Source of the DNA: Legionellales bacterium
Lineage (GTDB): Bacteria; Pseudomonadota; Gammaproteobacteria; JAGOUN01
Reading direction: 5' to 3'
Length of the DNA: 50,182 nt
NCBI GenBank assembly: GCA_027486005.1
Contig: JAIXPZ010000027.1
Location: forward strand, 1-50,182
Shown: one piece after another, positions 35,570 to 44,214 of the stretch
Position numbering within the stretch: position 1 is the first letter of the stretch
Layout: each line of letters starts with the position of its first letter
Translations under genes and position numbers: made by a program
The notes under the pieces: generated by a model
Told to the model about the DNA's origin: nothing
The model's database searches: none
Seen by the model: only the letters and a program-made list of their open reading frames with translations

Positions 35570-35598
35570 TTGACAGATAAAGCTGAAGTCTGCAAAAT
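35570..35598 (+). promoter_or_regulatory. sigma-70-like promoter of tRNA-Gln and prs
   Basis: A perfect -35 TTGACA (35570-35575) is followed after 17 bases by CAAAAT (35593-35598), a 4/6 match to the -10. Transcription would start about eight bases before the tRNA, fitting a tRNA promoter. Confidence 0.5.
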
Positions 35599-35612
35599 TC
35601 ATGACTCGCTGT

Positions 35613-35687
35613 TGGGGCGTCGCCAAGTGGTAAGGCACGGGGTTTTGATCTCCGCATACCTAGGTTCGAATCCTAGCGCCCCAGCCA
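35613..35687 (+). tRNA. tRNA-Gln (anticodon TTG)
   Basis: A 75-base cloverleaf with acceptor arm TGGGGCG/CGCCCCA, encoded CCA after discriminator G, D-arm GCCAAGTGGTAAGGC, anticodon loop TTTTGAT reading Gln CAA/CAG, and T-arm TAGGTTCGAATCCTA. It lies 26 bases before the prs start codon, so the two are probably co-transcribed. Confidence 0.96.
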
Positions 35688-35713
35688 AATCTTCATACTT
35701 AAGGCAGGAAAGC

Positions 35714-36661
35714 GTGTCGTCAGAAATAAAAATTTTTACCGGCAACGCGAATATCCCCCTGGCTGAAAAAATAGCCTCTCATCTCCACTTGTCTTTAGGG
35801 AAAATTAAAGTAGGTCGCTATAGCGACGGTGAAATCATGGTGGAAATCATGGAAAACGTTCGCGGGCGTGAAGTTTTCATTATTCAACCGATGTGCGCTC
35901 CGGTGAACGACAACCTCATGGAATTGGTCATTATGGCCGATGCTTTTCGACGCGCCTCCGCAACTAAAATAACAGCGATATGCCCCTATTACGGCTATGC
36001 CAGACAAGATCGACGCGTACGCTCTATGCGCGTACCCATCTCTGCGCGCGTTGTTGCTGATATGTTGGTTGGAGCCGGCATTTCTCGAGTGCTAACCGTT
36101 GATATACACGCAGATCAAATTCAAGGCTTTTTTTCTATTCCTGTTGATAATGTTTATAGCACTCCCATTTTTTTAGAAGATATTAAGCAATATTATGACT
36201 CGCAAGATGTCATGATTATCTCTCCCGATGTCGGAGGCGTAGTACGCGCCAGAGCGATTGCAAAACACTTAGGCACAGATCTTGCTATTTTGGATAAACG
36301 TAGACCAAAAGCCAATGAAGCTAAAGTGATGCATATTATCGGTGATGTAGCGAACAAAGATTGCATCTTAGTAGATGACATGATTGATACCGCGGGGACG
36401 TTACGTGCCGGTGTAGAAGCCCTAAAAGAACAGGGCGCCAAACATATTAGCGCTTATATTACCCATCCTATTCTTTCTGGGAATGCTATTAAAAACATTG
36501 AATTATCACAACTCGATGAACTTGTCGTGACTGACACCATACCACTTTCCGCAGAAGCGCTTGCTTGCAAAAAAATCCGCCAAATTTCGGTAGGCGATAT
36601 GCTGGCACAGTGCATCGATAGAATTTATCGCGGCAAATCACTCATGTCGATGTTTTCTTAG
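35714..36661 (+). CDS. prs: ribose-phosphate pyrophosphokinase
   Basis: Prs makes phosphoribosyl pyrophosphate for nucleotide, His and Trp synthesis. The sequence shows [31 protein letters not shown] and the PRPP-binding loop [19 protein letters not shown]. The start is a GTG with AGGA six bases upstream, giving 315 aa, the E. coli length; an open frame extends upstream through the tRNA gene and is not real. The 3' end shows a normal GKSLMSMFS finish. The gene is followed by rplY. Confidence 0.96.
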   Translation: MSSEIKIFTGNANIPLAEKIASHLHLSLGKIKVGRYSDGEIMVEIMENVRGREVFIIQPMCAPVNDNLMELVIMADAFRRASATKITAICPYYGYARQDRRVRSMRVPISARVVADMLVGAGISRVLTVDIHADQIQGFFSIPVDNVYSTPIFLEDIKQYYDSQDVMIISPDVGGVVRARAIAKHLGTDLAILDKRRPKANEAKVMHIIGDVANKDCILVDDMIDTAGTLRAGVEALKEQGAKHISAYITHPILSGNAIKNIELSQLDELVVTDTIPLSAEALACKKIRQISVGDMLAQCIDRIYRGKSLMSMFS

Positions 36662-36776
36662 ACTGCTTTTATTCTTAGATTATCTCTGGCAAGGACTTGA
36701 ATTTTACGCTAGAATCGGCGACCCACTGGCTTGGTCGCGAGTCCATTGGTTATTTTTACTCTTTTGGAGAATCTTT

Positions 36777-37472
36777 ATGTCAACAACCACATTCACATTA
36801 TCAGCCTCAAAGCGAAGCGAGATGGGGAAAGGTGCGAGCCGCCGCCTACGCCGACAAGCTGATCTTGTTCCTGCCATTGTCTATGGCGCAGGTCGTGCCC
36901 CTGAAAACATTTCTATAGAACAACGCGTTCTTAGAAAGGCATTAGAAAATGAAGCTTTTTACAGCCATATTATTGAATTAGCCGTTGATGGCAAAAATGA
37001 AAACGTGGTTCTCAAAGCCCTACAACGCCACCCTTACAAAACCATCATTATGCACGCTGACTTTTTAAGAGTCGACGCAAATGCAAAAATTCATATGCAT
37101 GTACCTTTACACTTTAAAGGTGAAGAAATCGCTCCTGGTGTAAAAACAGGCGGCGGAATCATGAATCGCTTCGTAGTTGAAGTTGAAATCACCTGTTTAC
37201 CACGTGATCTACCTGAATTCATCGAAGTGGACGTCAGTAAAATCGAAATTGATGATATATTACATCTATCTAACCTTACACCACCTAAAGGTGTTGTGTT
37301 TACAGCGCTTTCTCATGGAAATGACATAGCAGTCGTTGGTGTACACTTACCTCGTGGCGCAGCACAACAGGACGATATCGATGTGGCAGCCGCTGAAAAA
37401 GAAGCTGCAGCAAAAGTAGCCGCTCCAATTGCGACCAGCGACAAGAAGAACAAACCAAAAACCGGCAAATAA
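36777..37472 (+). CDS. rplY: 50S ribosomal protein L25 (CTC/TL5 long form)
   Basis: L25 binds 5S rRNA. This 231-aa long form has the N-terminal 5S-binding domain (GKGASRRLRRQADLVPAIVYG) and the C-terminal beta domain of the CTC/TL5 type, then an Ala/Lys-rich tail. GGAG lies about six bases before the ATG. The order prs-rplY-pth-ychF is conserved in gammaproteobacteria. Confidence 0.95.
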   Translation: MSTTTFTLSASKRSEMGKGASRRLRRQADLVPAIVYGAGRAPENISIEQRVLRKALENEAFYSHIIELAVDGKNENVVLKALQRHPYKTIIMHADFLRVDANAKIHMHVPLHFKGEEIAPGVKTGGGIMNRFVVEVEITCLPRDLPEFIEVDVSKIEIDDILHLSNLTPPKGVVFTALSHGNDIAVVGVHLPRGAAQQDDIDVAAAEKEAAAKVAAPIATSDKKNKPKTGK

Positions 37473-37483
37473 TCTAGGACGTC

Positions 37484-38050
37484 ATGTCATCGATAAAGCT
37501 GGTTATTGGCCTTGCGAATCCGGGGGAGCGTTATGAGCTCACCCGGCATAATGCTGGCGAATGGTTTGTCAACTTAGTCACAGATTCTAGTGTGTGGCGG
37601 ATTGAAAAGTCGCTTCACAGCCGAATTATAAAACAAATGGGACCTCCCCCGCTTTTGTTTGCCGTTCCAAGTACTTACATGAACCTAAGCGGACAAGCGG
37701 TTCAAGCAATCAGTCATTATTATAAAATAGCCTCTGAAGAAATCTTAGTGGCGCATGATGAGATTGATCTGCCCGCGGGAACTATTCGACTAAAACAAGA
37801 CGGCGGACATGGCGGACACAATGGTTTACGCAGTATAATACAGCAAATGGGCACGCAAAATTTTTGGCGTTTGCGCATTGGTGTCGGCAGGCCTTTGCAA
37901 TCCAGCCAAGTAGAGCATTACGTACTCAATGCGCCCACGAAAGATGAGAGCACTCTGATTGATGCCAGCTTGGAAAAAGCAAAAGAAGTTCTTCCGCTAT
38001 TACTCCAAGGGCAGTTTCAACCAGCGATGAATTTTTTACATACACAATAA
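37484..38050 (+). CDS. pth: peptidyl-tRNA hydrolase
   Basis: Pth recycles peptidyl-tRNAs that drop off the ribosome. Conserved residues are visible: catalytic His in TRHNAGEW, the N-terminal motif VIGLANPGERYELTRHN, STYMNLSGQAV, AHDEIDLPAG and GGHGGHNGLRS. Length 188 aa is usual. It begins 11 bases after rplY with AGGA before the ATG, so both are probably on one mRNA. Confidence 0.97.
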   Translation: MSSIKLVIGLANPGERYELTRHNAGEWFVNLVTDSSVWRIEKSLHSRIIKQMGPPPLLFAVPSTYMNLSGQAVQAISHYYKIASEEILVAHDEIDLPAGTIRLKQDGGHGGHNGLRSIIQQMGTQNFWRLRIGVGRPLQSSQVEHYVLNAPTKDESTLIDASLEKAKEVLPLLLQGQFQPAMNFLHTQ

Positions 38051-38080
38051 TTGAGCTCGAAGAATTTTGACTCACAGCTA

Positions 38081-38145
38081 GGCGCGCGTGCAGACGAGCA
38101 GCGGAGTGTACAAGCTAGTACATGAGCAGCGAGACAAACGCGCAA
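38081..38145. repeat. structured intergenic element before ychF
   Basis: The element has an outer stem GCGCGT (38084-38089)/ACGCGC (38138-38143), an inner hairpin TGTAC-AAGCTA-GTACA (38107-38122), and a direct repeat GAGCAGCG flanking it (38096-38103, 38124-38131). The layout resembles dispersed intergenic palindromes. No second copy is seen in this window. Confidence 0.4.
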
Positions 38146-38185
38146 CGACGCTGTGGATCAAAAGTCGAGGAGCGAAGGAGAAATA

Positions 38186-39283
38186 ATGGGATTTAAATGC
38201 GGTATAGTTGGCCTACCCAACGTCGGAAAATCAACTCTTTTCAAAGCTCTCACACAATCAGCTAGCGTTGAAATTGCTAACTATCCTTTTTGTACCATTT
38301 CACCCAATGTTGGCATTGTTTCTGTTCCCGATACTCGCATGAACCAATTGATTGAAATCGTAAAGCCACAACGCATTGTTCCTACAACAATGGAGTTTGT
38401 TGACATTGCCGGCCTTGTTGCAGGAGCCTCGGAAGGGGCAGGATTAGGCAATCAATTTTTGGCGCATATTCGCGAAACTGATGCTATCGCTCAAGTAGTA
38501 CGTTGTTTTGAAAATGATGACATTATTCATGTGAACAACAAAGTAGATCCTGTTGGCGACATAGAAACCATTCACACCGAACTTGCTCTTGCTGATTTAA
38601 ATACGGTGGAAAAAGCCTTATTGCGCGCGAATAAAAATGCACGCAGTGGTGACAAAGATGCTGCCAAAGAAAAAACGCTACTCGAAATGGTTCGAGCACA
38701 ACTAGATAATGGTATCGCAATTCGCACATTAACATTAAGCGATGAAGATAAGAAAGTCCTGAGCACCTTACACCTTATCACTATCAAACCTATGCTTTAT
38801 ATAGCCAATGTAAATGAAGACGGTTTTGGAGACGACAATCATCACTTAGCCGCTGTTCGCCAACATGCCACAAAAGAAGGCGCTGCAGTTATTCCTGTCT
38901 GCGCGGCATTCGAGGCAGAACTTTCTGAAATGTCTGAAGAAGAAAAGGAACCTTTTCTAGCAGAGTTAGGCCAAACGGATTCTGGCTTAAACCGCGTAAT
39001 TAAAGCCGGTTACGAATTACTCGGACTACAAACTTATTTTACCGCAGGCGTAAAAGAAGTTCGCGCATGGACTATCCAAAAAAACTCAACCGCGCCTCAA
39101 GCCGCTGGCGTCATTCACACGGATTTCGAACGTGGCTTTATTCGTGCAGAAGTCATTGCTTATGAGGACTTTGTTAAACACCGAGGCGAGCAAGGTGCTA
39201 AAGAAGCCGGAAAATGGCGCTCAGAAGGTAAAGAATACACCGTACGCGACGGCGATGTGATTCACTTTAGGTTTAATGTTTAA
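38186..39283 (+). CDS. ychF: ribosome-associated GTPase/ATPase YchF
   Basis: YchF is an OBG-family ATPase that binds ribosomes. Motifs: P-loop [14 protein letters not shown] at the N-terminus, [20 protein letters not shown], and the C-terminal TGS domain (FFTAGVKE-like segment and [17 protein letters not shown]). The ATG at 38186 has AAGGAG six bases upstream and gives 365 aa, the family length; the longer frame from 38153 reads through the intergenic element. It closes the prs-rplY-pth-ychF block. Confidence 0.97.
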   Translation: MGFKCGIVGLPNVGKSTLFKALTQSASVEIANYPFCTISPNVGIVSVPDTRMNQLIEIVKPQRIVPTTMEFVDIAGLVAGASEGAGLGNQFLAHIRETDAIAQVVRCFENDDIIHVNNKVDPVGDIETIHTELALADLNTVEKALLRANKNARSGDKDAAKEKTLLEMVRAQLDNGIAIRTLTLSDEDKKVLSTLHLITIKPMLYIANVNEDGFGDDNHHLAAVRQHATKEGAAVIPVCAAFEAELSEMSEEEKEPFLAELGQTDSGLNRVIKAGYELLGLQTYFTAGVKEVRAWTIQKNSTAPQAAGVIHTDFERGFIRAEVIAYEDFVKHRGEQGAKEAGKWRSEGKEYTVRDGDVIHFRFNV

Positions 39284-39296
39284 AAAAGGCTAAACC

Positions 39297-39318
39297 AAAA
39301 AAAAAAAAAAAAAAAAAA
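39297..39318. repeat. 22-base poly(A) tract
   Basis: An uninterrupted run of 22 A lies 14 bases after the ychF stop codon. On the minus strand it is a long T-tract just after the 39356 gene. Such runs are unstable in replication and assembly. Confidence 0.9.
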
Positions 39319-39355
39319 TCGACGTGAACTTTATATAGGGGCAAAGAAAAATTAG

Positions 39356-39802
39356 CTAAACAGCAATGCACACTGGTGTATTAATAGCGCAATTATTGCC
39401 CACTTTAGCTGCTTTCTTAAATTTCTTAGCCGCAGCTTCGTTTTTAAAAAAGATTTGTTTTACGCCTGCCTTCTTAAGAAGGGTTGGCAGCTTCTTAAGA
39501 GGAGGAGCCGTCAAACTACTAGCATCACCAAGAGATTCTAATGCGCCGCTAAGCCCCAAGTGATAAGGACCACTAGAAGAAATAACTTCATCAACACCTA
39601 GCCTCTCGGCAAAAGCAATGGCATTTTCCTGACTACTGAAATCAAAACCACAAATATCTGAAGCCAAAAGAGCGTGTTTGAGATTATTAATATCAGCTTT
39701 TCGTTGTTGACTGGCAGAGTCTGCTGAAGCAGCGTTCATAGCCATTGCGTTGCCTGAACATAAGCTAGCCGCTAAACAAAGTGCAATAAATATCTTTCTC
39801 AT
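39356..39802 (-). CDS. secreted hypothetical protein (148 aa)
   Basis: The product has a clear signal peptide (IFIALCLAASLCSGNAMA) and a mature part of about 125 residues with three cysteines (DICGFDF, NNCAINTPVC). Two of them near the C-terminus (NNCAINTPVCIAV) could form a disulphide in the periplasm. There are lysine-rich helices (LKKLPTLLKKAGVKQ, KKFKKAAKV). The 22-base T-tract on this strand lies about 40 bases after its stop and may help terminate transcription. The family is not recognised. Confidence 0.65.
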   Translation of the reverse strand: MRKIFIALCLAASLCSGNAMAMNAASADSASQQRKADINNLKHALLASDICGFDFSSQENAIAFAERLGVDEVISSSGPYHLGLSGALESLGDASSLTAPPLKKLPTLLKKAGVKQIFFKNEAAAKKFKKAAKVGNNCAINTPVCIAV

Positions 39803-39915
39803 TTTTCATTCCTTAAAAAATTAGTCACCATTTAATTATAGTTGAGAAACTGGCAGTTATCAAGCAGTAAGAAATCAATGGCTTAAAACTATCGGCAGTT
39901 GGCTGGCAATAAATA

Positions 39916-39989
39916 GCTAACTGACCGCCGATTTTTGCATGCTTTTTACTACCGAAGAAAATAACTCGCTGCTTCGGCGGTCAGTTAGC
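39916..39989 (-). promoter_or_regulatory. 16-bp perfect inverted repeat with competing inner hairpin
   Basis: GCTAACTGACCGCCGA (39916-39931) and its exact reverse complement (39974-39989) enclose 42 bases, starting six bases after the stop codon of the 39996-40232 gene. Inside, CCGAAG (39952-39957) can instead pair with CTTCGG (39972-39977), which overlaps the outer stem, so two structures exclude each other. It is either a terminator/processing stem, a switch-like attenuator before the 39356 gene, or a tiny non-autonomous element. Confidence 0.55.
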
Positions 39990-39995
39990 GCAAAC

Positions 39996-40232
39996 TTATT
40001 CGCTTACAGAATCATCTTCAGAGCCATCACTAGCAGAAGAATCATCAGTGGCAGAAGAATCATCAGCGGCAGAAGAATCATCAGTAGCAGAAGAATCATC
40101 AGTAGCAGAAGAATCATCAGTGGCTGTTACAGACTGATCCACGGCACCATCAGTTGCATCCTGGGCCATTACGTTACCAGAAGCTAAACCTAAACCAGCA
40201 GCTAAAAAAAGTGCAACAAGTGTCTTTTTCAT
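39996..40232 (-). CDS. secreted Asp/Ser-repeat protein (78 aa)
   Basis: A signal peptide (MKKTLVALFLAAGLGLASG, ending VMAQ) is followed by a mature part made almost wholly of ATDDSS hexapeptides and an acidic tail. The mature protein would be highly acidic and disordered, perhaps binding cations or lying on the cell surface. The repeats are encoded by five 18-bp tandem units, so copy number may vary between strains. Function unknown. Confidence 0.65.
   Translation of the reverse strand: MKKTLVALFLAAGLGLASGNVMAQDATDGAVDQSVTATDDSSATDDSSATDDSSAADDSSATDDSSASDGSEDDSVSE
40033..40122. repeat. five 18-bp tandem repeats inside the 39996-40232 gene
   Basis: The unit GCAGAAGAATCATCAGTG and single-base variants recur at 40033, 40051, 40069, 40087 and 40105. 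Being a multiple of three, gain or loss of units keeps the reading frame. Confidence 0.9.
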
Positions 40233-40294
40233 TTTCTATCCCTTAAAAGTAAAGATTAATCACGTAGTTAAGATACTTGAGAAACCATCAAGAA

Positions 40295-41077
40295 TCAAGA
40301 AGCCATAACCCTTTCATTAATAAAATGAGTGCGCTGCCGCTGCGCTTCAAACAAACAAATTCCTGCAGCAACAGAAACATTTAAACTTTCCACCTGGCCA
40401 TGCATAGGAATTTGAAAAAGATGATCGCATAAATCACGGGTTAAACGCCGCAAGCCTTTTTCTTCATTACCCAATACAAGTGCAATCGGGCCGCAAAAAT
40501 TTTGTTGATAAATACTGGCATCTACCTCTCCAGCAGCACCAAACAACCAAATACCTTTTTGTTTTAACATTTCTAAGGTACGCGCTAAATTAGTCACTTG
40601 GAAAAACGGCGTAAATTCTGCAGCCCCACTCGCTACTTTAATGGCGGCGGGCGTTAATCCAACAGCTTTATCTTTAGGCACAATAACCGCATGAACACCG
40701 GCTGCATTCGCGCTACGCAAACAAGCACCCAAATTATGTGGATCTTGCACAGTATCTAAAATTAATAAAAAAGGAATTCCTGTAATTGACTCAATAAAAT
40801 TAGGCAGCATGTCTTCAGAAAAATTCGTAAGCGTCTTTGGTGGCACTGCTGTATTCAATATGGCTATAACGCCCTGATGATTTTTATTGTTGGCTTGCTC
40901 ATCAAGCTGTTGGGGTGTTTTATAAAGAATTTTAATCTGCGCTTTTTTCGCCTTCTCTTCCAGCGCAAGCAAGCGTGGATTTGACATACCCTTCATAAAA
41001 CACAAGGTTTGCACGGATTCCGGCTGATGACTTAACAACGCTACTACCGCGTGAATACCAAAAACAACTGATGACAA
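40295..41077 (-). CDS. rlmB: 23S rRNA 2'-O-methyltransferase RlmB (G2251)
   Basis: This is a SpoU/TrmH-family enzyme that methylates G2251 of 23S rRNA. The knotted SAM-site motifs are visible: DTVQDPHNLGACLRSA (motif 1), LVLGNEEKGLRRL (motif 2) and IPMHGQVESLNVSVAAGICLF (motif 3). The N-terminal substrate-binding domain (VFGIHAVVALLSH) is present. It lies 12 bases after rnr on the same strand, the usual rnr-rlmB order. Confidence 0.96.
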   Translation of the reverse strand: MSSVVFGIHAVVALLSHQPESVQTLCFMKGMSNPRLLALEEKAKKAQIKILYKTPQQLDEQANNKNHQGVIAILNTAVPPKTLTNFSEDMLPNFIESITGIPFLLILDTVQDPHNLGACLRSANAAGVHAVIVPKDKAVGLTPAAIKVASGAAEFTPFFQVTNLARTLEMLKQKGIWLFGAAGEVDASIYQQNFCGPIALVLGNEEKGLRRLTRDLCDHLFQIPMHGQVESLNVSVAAGICLFEAQRQRTHFINERVMAS

Positions 41078-41089
41078 AATTCTCTCCGT

Positions 41090-43348
41090 TTATTTCTTAC
41101 CTTTAATTGATGACTTTTTCCTAGGCTTTGGCTTAGAAAAAATTGCCGCTTTAGACTTTGGTTTGTTCATCAACTCAAAATCAATCTTACGCTCATCCAA
41201 ATCAACACGTGCAACACGAATAGTCACCTTATCACCTAATTGAAATTGTGCTCCGGTGCGTTCGCTAATCAACCGATGACGGGCTGCATCAAAATTAAAA
41301 TAATCATTGCCTAGATTAGTAATGTGCAGCATTCCTTCTACGTATATTTCTTTTAGCTCAACAAACAACCCAAAGGCGGCGACTGATGAAACAACGCCAT
41401 CAAAAACTTCACCCACTTTATCCAACATATATTCGCATTTTAACCATTCTACAACATCACGTGTTGCTTCATCCGCGCGTCGTTCCATATCAGAACAATG
41501 TATTCCCATCGCTTGCACAGACTCTACATTCTCTTTAGTTGCCTGCTCATGCAAATAAGCTTTAATACATCGATGCACAAATAAATCAGGATAACGGCGA
41601 ATCGGCGAAGTAAAATGCGCATAAGCTTCATAAGACAAACCGAAATGCCCAACATTCTCTGGGCTATAACGAGCCTGACTCAATGTTCGCAATAATAATA
41701 GTTTAATAATGTTTTTATCAGGTCGATCCTGAATGCGTAATAATAACGCCTCATAATCTTTTGGAGTTGGCGTATCTGCTTTTACAAACTTCAATCCAAG
41801 CTCTTTCAGGTAACCGCGAAATTTTTCAACTTTATCTGATTTCGGTAATTCATGCACACGGAAAAGACTAACTAATTTATGGCGTACAATAAATTTAGCG
41901 GTTGCAACATTTGCTGCCAACATACATTCTTCAATAATTTTATGTGCTACATTACGTTCTGACGGAACAATTTTTTCTATCTTTTTTTGATCATCAAATA
42001 AAATTTTTGTTTCAACGGTGTCTAAGTCAATTGCGCCACGTTTATCTCGCGCTTGACGCAAATTCTCGTATAAATCATGCAAGGTTTCTAAATGCGGAAA
42101 TATTTCTTTAGGAATAATATCAGATGTTTTTTCTTCCAAATAAGCTGCAACTTGCGTGTAGGTTAATCTTGCGCGGGAATGCATCACTGCAGGATAAAAA
42201 CTCGAACGAGTAATTCCTCCCTCTTCATTAATAGTCATTTCAGCGACCATACATAAACGATCAACGTGTGGATTCAGCGAGCATAATTCATTCGATAATT
42301 TTTCTGGCAACATCGGAATAACACGATTTGGAAAATAAACCGATGTGCCACGTAAATACGCTTCATTATCTAATGCAGTTTTTGGTTTTACATAATGACT
42401 AACATCAGCAATCGCGACCCAAAGCCGCCAACCGTGTTTGTTTTTTTCACTATAAACCGCATCATCAAAATCACGCGCATCTTCACCATCAATTGTCACA
42501 AAAGATAAGCCACGCAAATCACGACGCCGTTGTTGTTTAAAATCCACCTCTAGATCTGCAGCGGTCACTTCATCAGGCAATGATTTAAGCTCATCCAATA
42601 CTTCTTGAGACCAAAAATGCGGCAATTGATAACTGCGCATGGCGACATCAATTTCCATTCCGGGAGCTAAATGATCGCCTATGATTTCGACAATTTCACC
42701 CAAAGCTTGAGTATGCTTAGTGGGTTGCTGTGTAATCTTTGCAACCACAAATTGACCCGGCTTAACGACGCTATTCAGCGCGCCCTGTTTGGGAATCAAA
42801 ATTGGCTTTCTGACACGTTTCCCCGCCGGCTCTACCACGCCGATTTGATTTTCTTCGAAATATCGGCCAACAATTTGTTGCGTATTACGCTGCAATATCT
42901 CAACGATAATACCTTCTCGCTTGCCTTTAGCGTCGTTCCCCGTCACTCGAACAAGCACTTCATCATCATGAAATACCGACTGCGCTTCTCGAAAAGCAAT
43001 AAAAACGTCACCTTGACCATCATCTTCATGGAGAATAACAAAGCCATAACCATCACGATGCGAAGAGAACCGCCCTTTAATTAATCCCATGTTTTTAACA
43101 GGAGTGTACCCGCCTCGCTTATTGCGCACGATTTGGCTGTCACGCTCCATAGCGCGCATGCGTCGACGCAAGGCCTCTTTCTGCGGCTCCGCTTCTATAT
43201 CCAGGTTTTCTAATAGCGCTCTTAAGCTAACGGGTTTACCCACTTTCTCCATGTGAGAAAGGATAAACTCACGACTGGGGATTGGATCTTCATATTTTTG
43301 CGCTTCTCTAGCGGCAAAAGGATCTTTAATTAACGGTTTTTTGCTCAT
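41090..43348 (-). CDS. rnr: ribonuclease R
   Basis: RNase R is a processive 3'-5' exoribonuclease for structured RNA. The 752-aa protein has an N-terminal winged-helix (SLRALLENLDIEAEPQKEALRRR), cold-shock domains, the RNB catalytic core with four aspartates (DGEDARDFDDAVY), FTSPIRRYPDLFVHR, and a C-terminal S1 domain (GVVSSVAAFGLFVELKEIYV) followed by a Lys-rich tail. Length and order are standard. Confidence 0.97.
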   Translation of the reverse strand: MSKKPLIKDPFAAREAQKYEDPIPSREFILSHMEKVGKPVSLRALLENLDIEAEPQKEALRRRMRAMERDSQIVRNKRGGYTPVKNMGLIKGRFSSHRDGYGFVILHEDDGQGDVFIAFREAQSVFHDDEVLVRVTGNDAKGKREGIIVEILQRNTQQIVGRYFEENQIGVVEPAGKRVRKPILIPKQGALNSVVKPGQFVVAKITQQPTKHTQALGEIVEIIGDHLAPGMEIDVAMRSYQLPHFWSQEVLDELKSLPDEVTAADLEVDFKQQRRRDLRGLSFVTIDGEDARDFDDAVYSEKNKHGWRLWVAIADVSHYVKPKTALDNEAYLRGTSVYFPNRVIPMLPEKLSNELCSLNPHVDRLCMVAEMTINEEGGITRSSFYPAVMHSRARLTYTQVAAYLEEKTSDIIPKEIFPHLETLHDLYENLRQARDKRGAIDLDTVETKILFDDQKKIEKIVPSERNVAHKIIEECMLAANVATAKFIVRHKLVSLFRVHELPKSDKVEKFRGYLKELGLKFVKADTPTPKDYEALLLRIQDRPDKNIIKLLLLRTLSQARYSPENVGHFGLSYEAYAHFTSPIRRYPDLFVHRCIKAYLHEQATKENVESVQAMGIHCSDMERRADEATRDVVEWLKCEYMLDKVGEVFDGVVSSVAAFGLFVELKEIYVEGMLHITNLGNDYFNFDAARHRLISERTGAQFQLGDKVTIRVARVDLDERKIDFELMNKPKSKAAIFSKPKPRKKSSIKGKK

Positions 43349-43462
43349 TCGGTCTCATCTATTGTACTATATAAAATCACGATTCATGTCACAATCCCAT
43401 ATAGTGTAGCAGATTTATTGGCTTAACACCTAAAAAGCAATGGTAATTTAAGCCTATCAATT

Positions 43463-43510
43463 GTTTGTTTGAACAAACTAATTGTTGTTCACTAACACAA
43501 GCCCTATACT
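43463..43510 (+). promoter_or_regulatory. promoter with adjacent palindrome for the small lipoprotein gene
   Basis: TTGTTG (43482-43487) and TATACT (43505-43510) are 17 bases apart. Just upstream, GTTTGTT-TG-AACAAAC (43463-43478) is a palindrome that could bind a regulator. Confidence 0.45.
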
Positions 43511-43541
43511 TGTGGGCAGCACTGAATTAGGAATATATGCC

Positions 43542-43763
43542 ATGCGTAAAAAATTACTTGTCCTTTCTGCAATCTGTTTGATTTTAACGGCTTGCGCTAA
43601 CTTGCCCAGCCCGCAAGACACTCAGCCAACTGAAAAATCAAAGTGCGCGGCGATTCGTGCGAAAATGGCGCAAGTTGGTTTAAACAGCAATAACACGCCA
43701 ACTGCAGTTTCTAATTCACAACAAATTGATTACCAAACGCTTTATCACGAAGAGTGTGAGTAA
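43542..43763 (+). CDS. small lipoprotein (73 aa)
   Basis: The product begins MRKKLLVLSAICLILTAC, a lipoprotein signal peptide with lipobox LTAC. The mature peptide of about 55 residues carries two more cysteines (SKCAAIRA and HEECE), one near each end. The ATG at 43542 has AGGA nine bases upstream; the longer frame from 43482 starts inside the promoter. It ends two bases before the convergent secreted-protein gene. No family recognised; likely inner- or outer-membrane anchored. Confidence 0.65.
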   Translation: MRKKLLVLSAICLILTACANLPSPQDTQPTEKSKCAAIRAKMAQVGLNSNNTPTAVSNSQQIDYQTLYHEECE

Positions 43764-43764
43764 C

Positions 43765-44214
43765 TTATAGATCCAGCCCTCGCTGACGCAATGCAATTGG
43801 AATTTCATCAGAAGTCACCGCTTCTGCTATCCAATAACTCACCGCGTCAATCTCTTTGGACTTAGCCTGGCCGCCCCATGGGAAACGACCTGTTAATAAA
43901 ACCGTCTTGCAATCCACCTCATTGAAAACACCAGCAGCTTCTTCACTGCACGCAAATGTATAAGGGCTTGTATTGGCGAGAAAAACAGAGCACATATGTG
44001 CGGGAACACTCGACGACCAACCCGCTTGCACGCCGGGATTTTCAAAATCCACACGATCAAGGACAATAGTTGAATTTTTTTGATTACAAAAAGCATAAAG
44101 CTCTGGCGAAGAAACATTTTCAATGATAATTTTTCCGGATTGTTGTGTAACAGTTGCATAAGCAGCTGTGGTAAATAAAAAGAAAAAAAACACTGTTTTT
44201 ATTAAGTATTTCAT
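43765..44214 (-). CDS. secreted hypothetical protein (149 aa)
   Basis: A signal peptide ([15 protein letters not shown]) and a mature periplasmic part of about 128 residues with four cysteines (AFCNQKN, HMCSVF, FACSEE, VDCKTV), an even number compatible with two disulphides. The ATG overlaps the thyA stop by four bases, so it is translated from the lgt-thyA mRNA. Function is unknown; the coupling to thyA probably reflects a compact operon. Confidence 0.72.
   Translation of the reverse strand: MKYLIKTVFFFFLFTTAAYATVTQQSGKIIIENVSSPELYAFCNQKNSTIVLDRVDFENPGVQAGWSSSVPAHMCSVFLANTSPYTFACSEEAAGVFNEVDCKTVLLTGRFPWGGQAKSKEIDAVSYWIAEAVTSDEIPIALRQRGLDL

Noticed and set aside
35570-35713. Upstream extension of the prs frame giving a 363-aa protein
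   Set aside because: The extension is the promoter and the tRNA-Gln gene read as protein. A GTG at 35714 with AGGA gives the normal 315 aa.
40033-40122. Regular 18-bp repeats that could be taken for a CRISPR-like array
   Set aside because: There are no spacers; the repeats are back to back and encode ATDDSS in frame behind a signal peptide.
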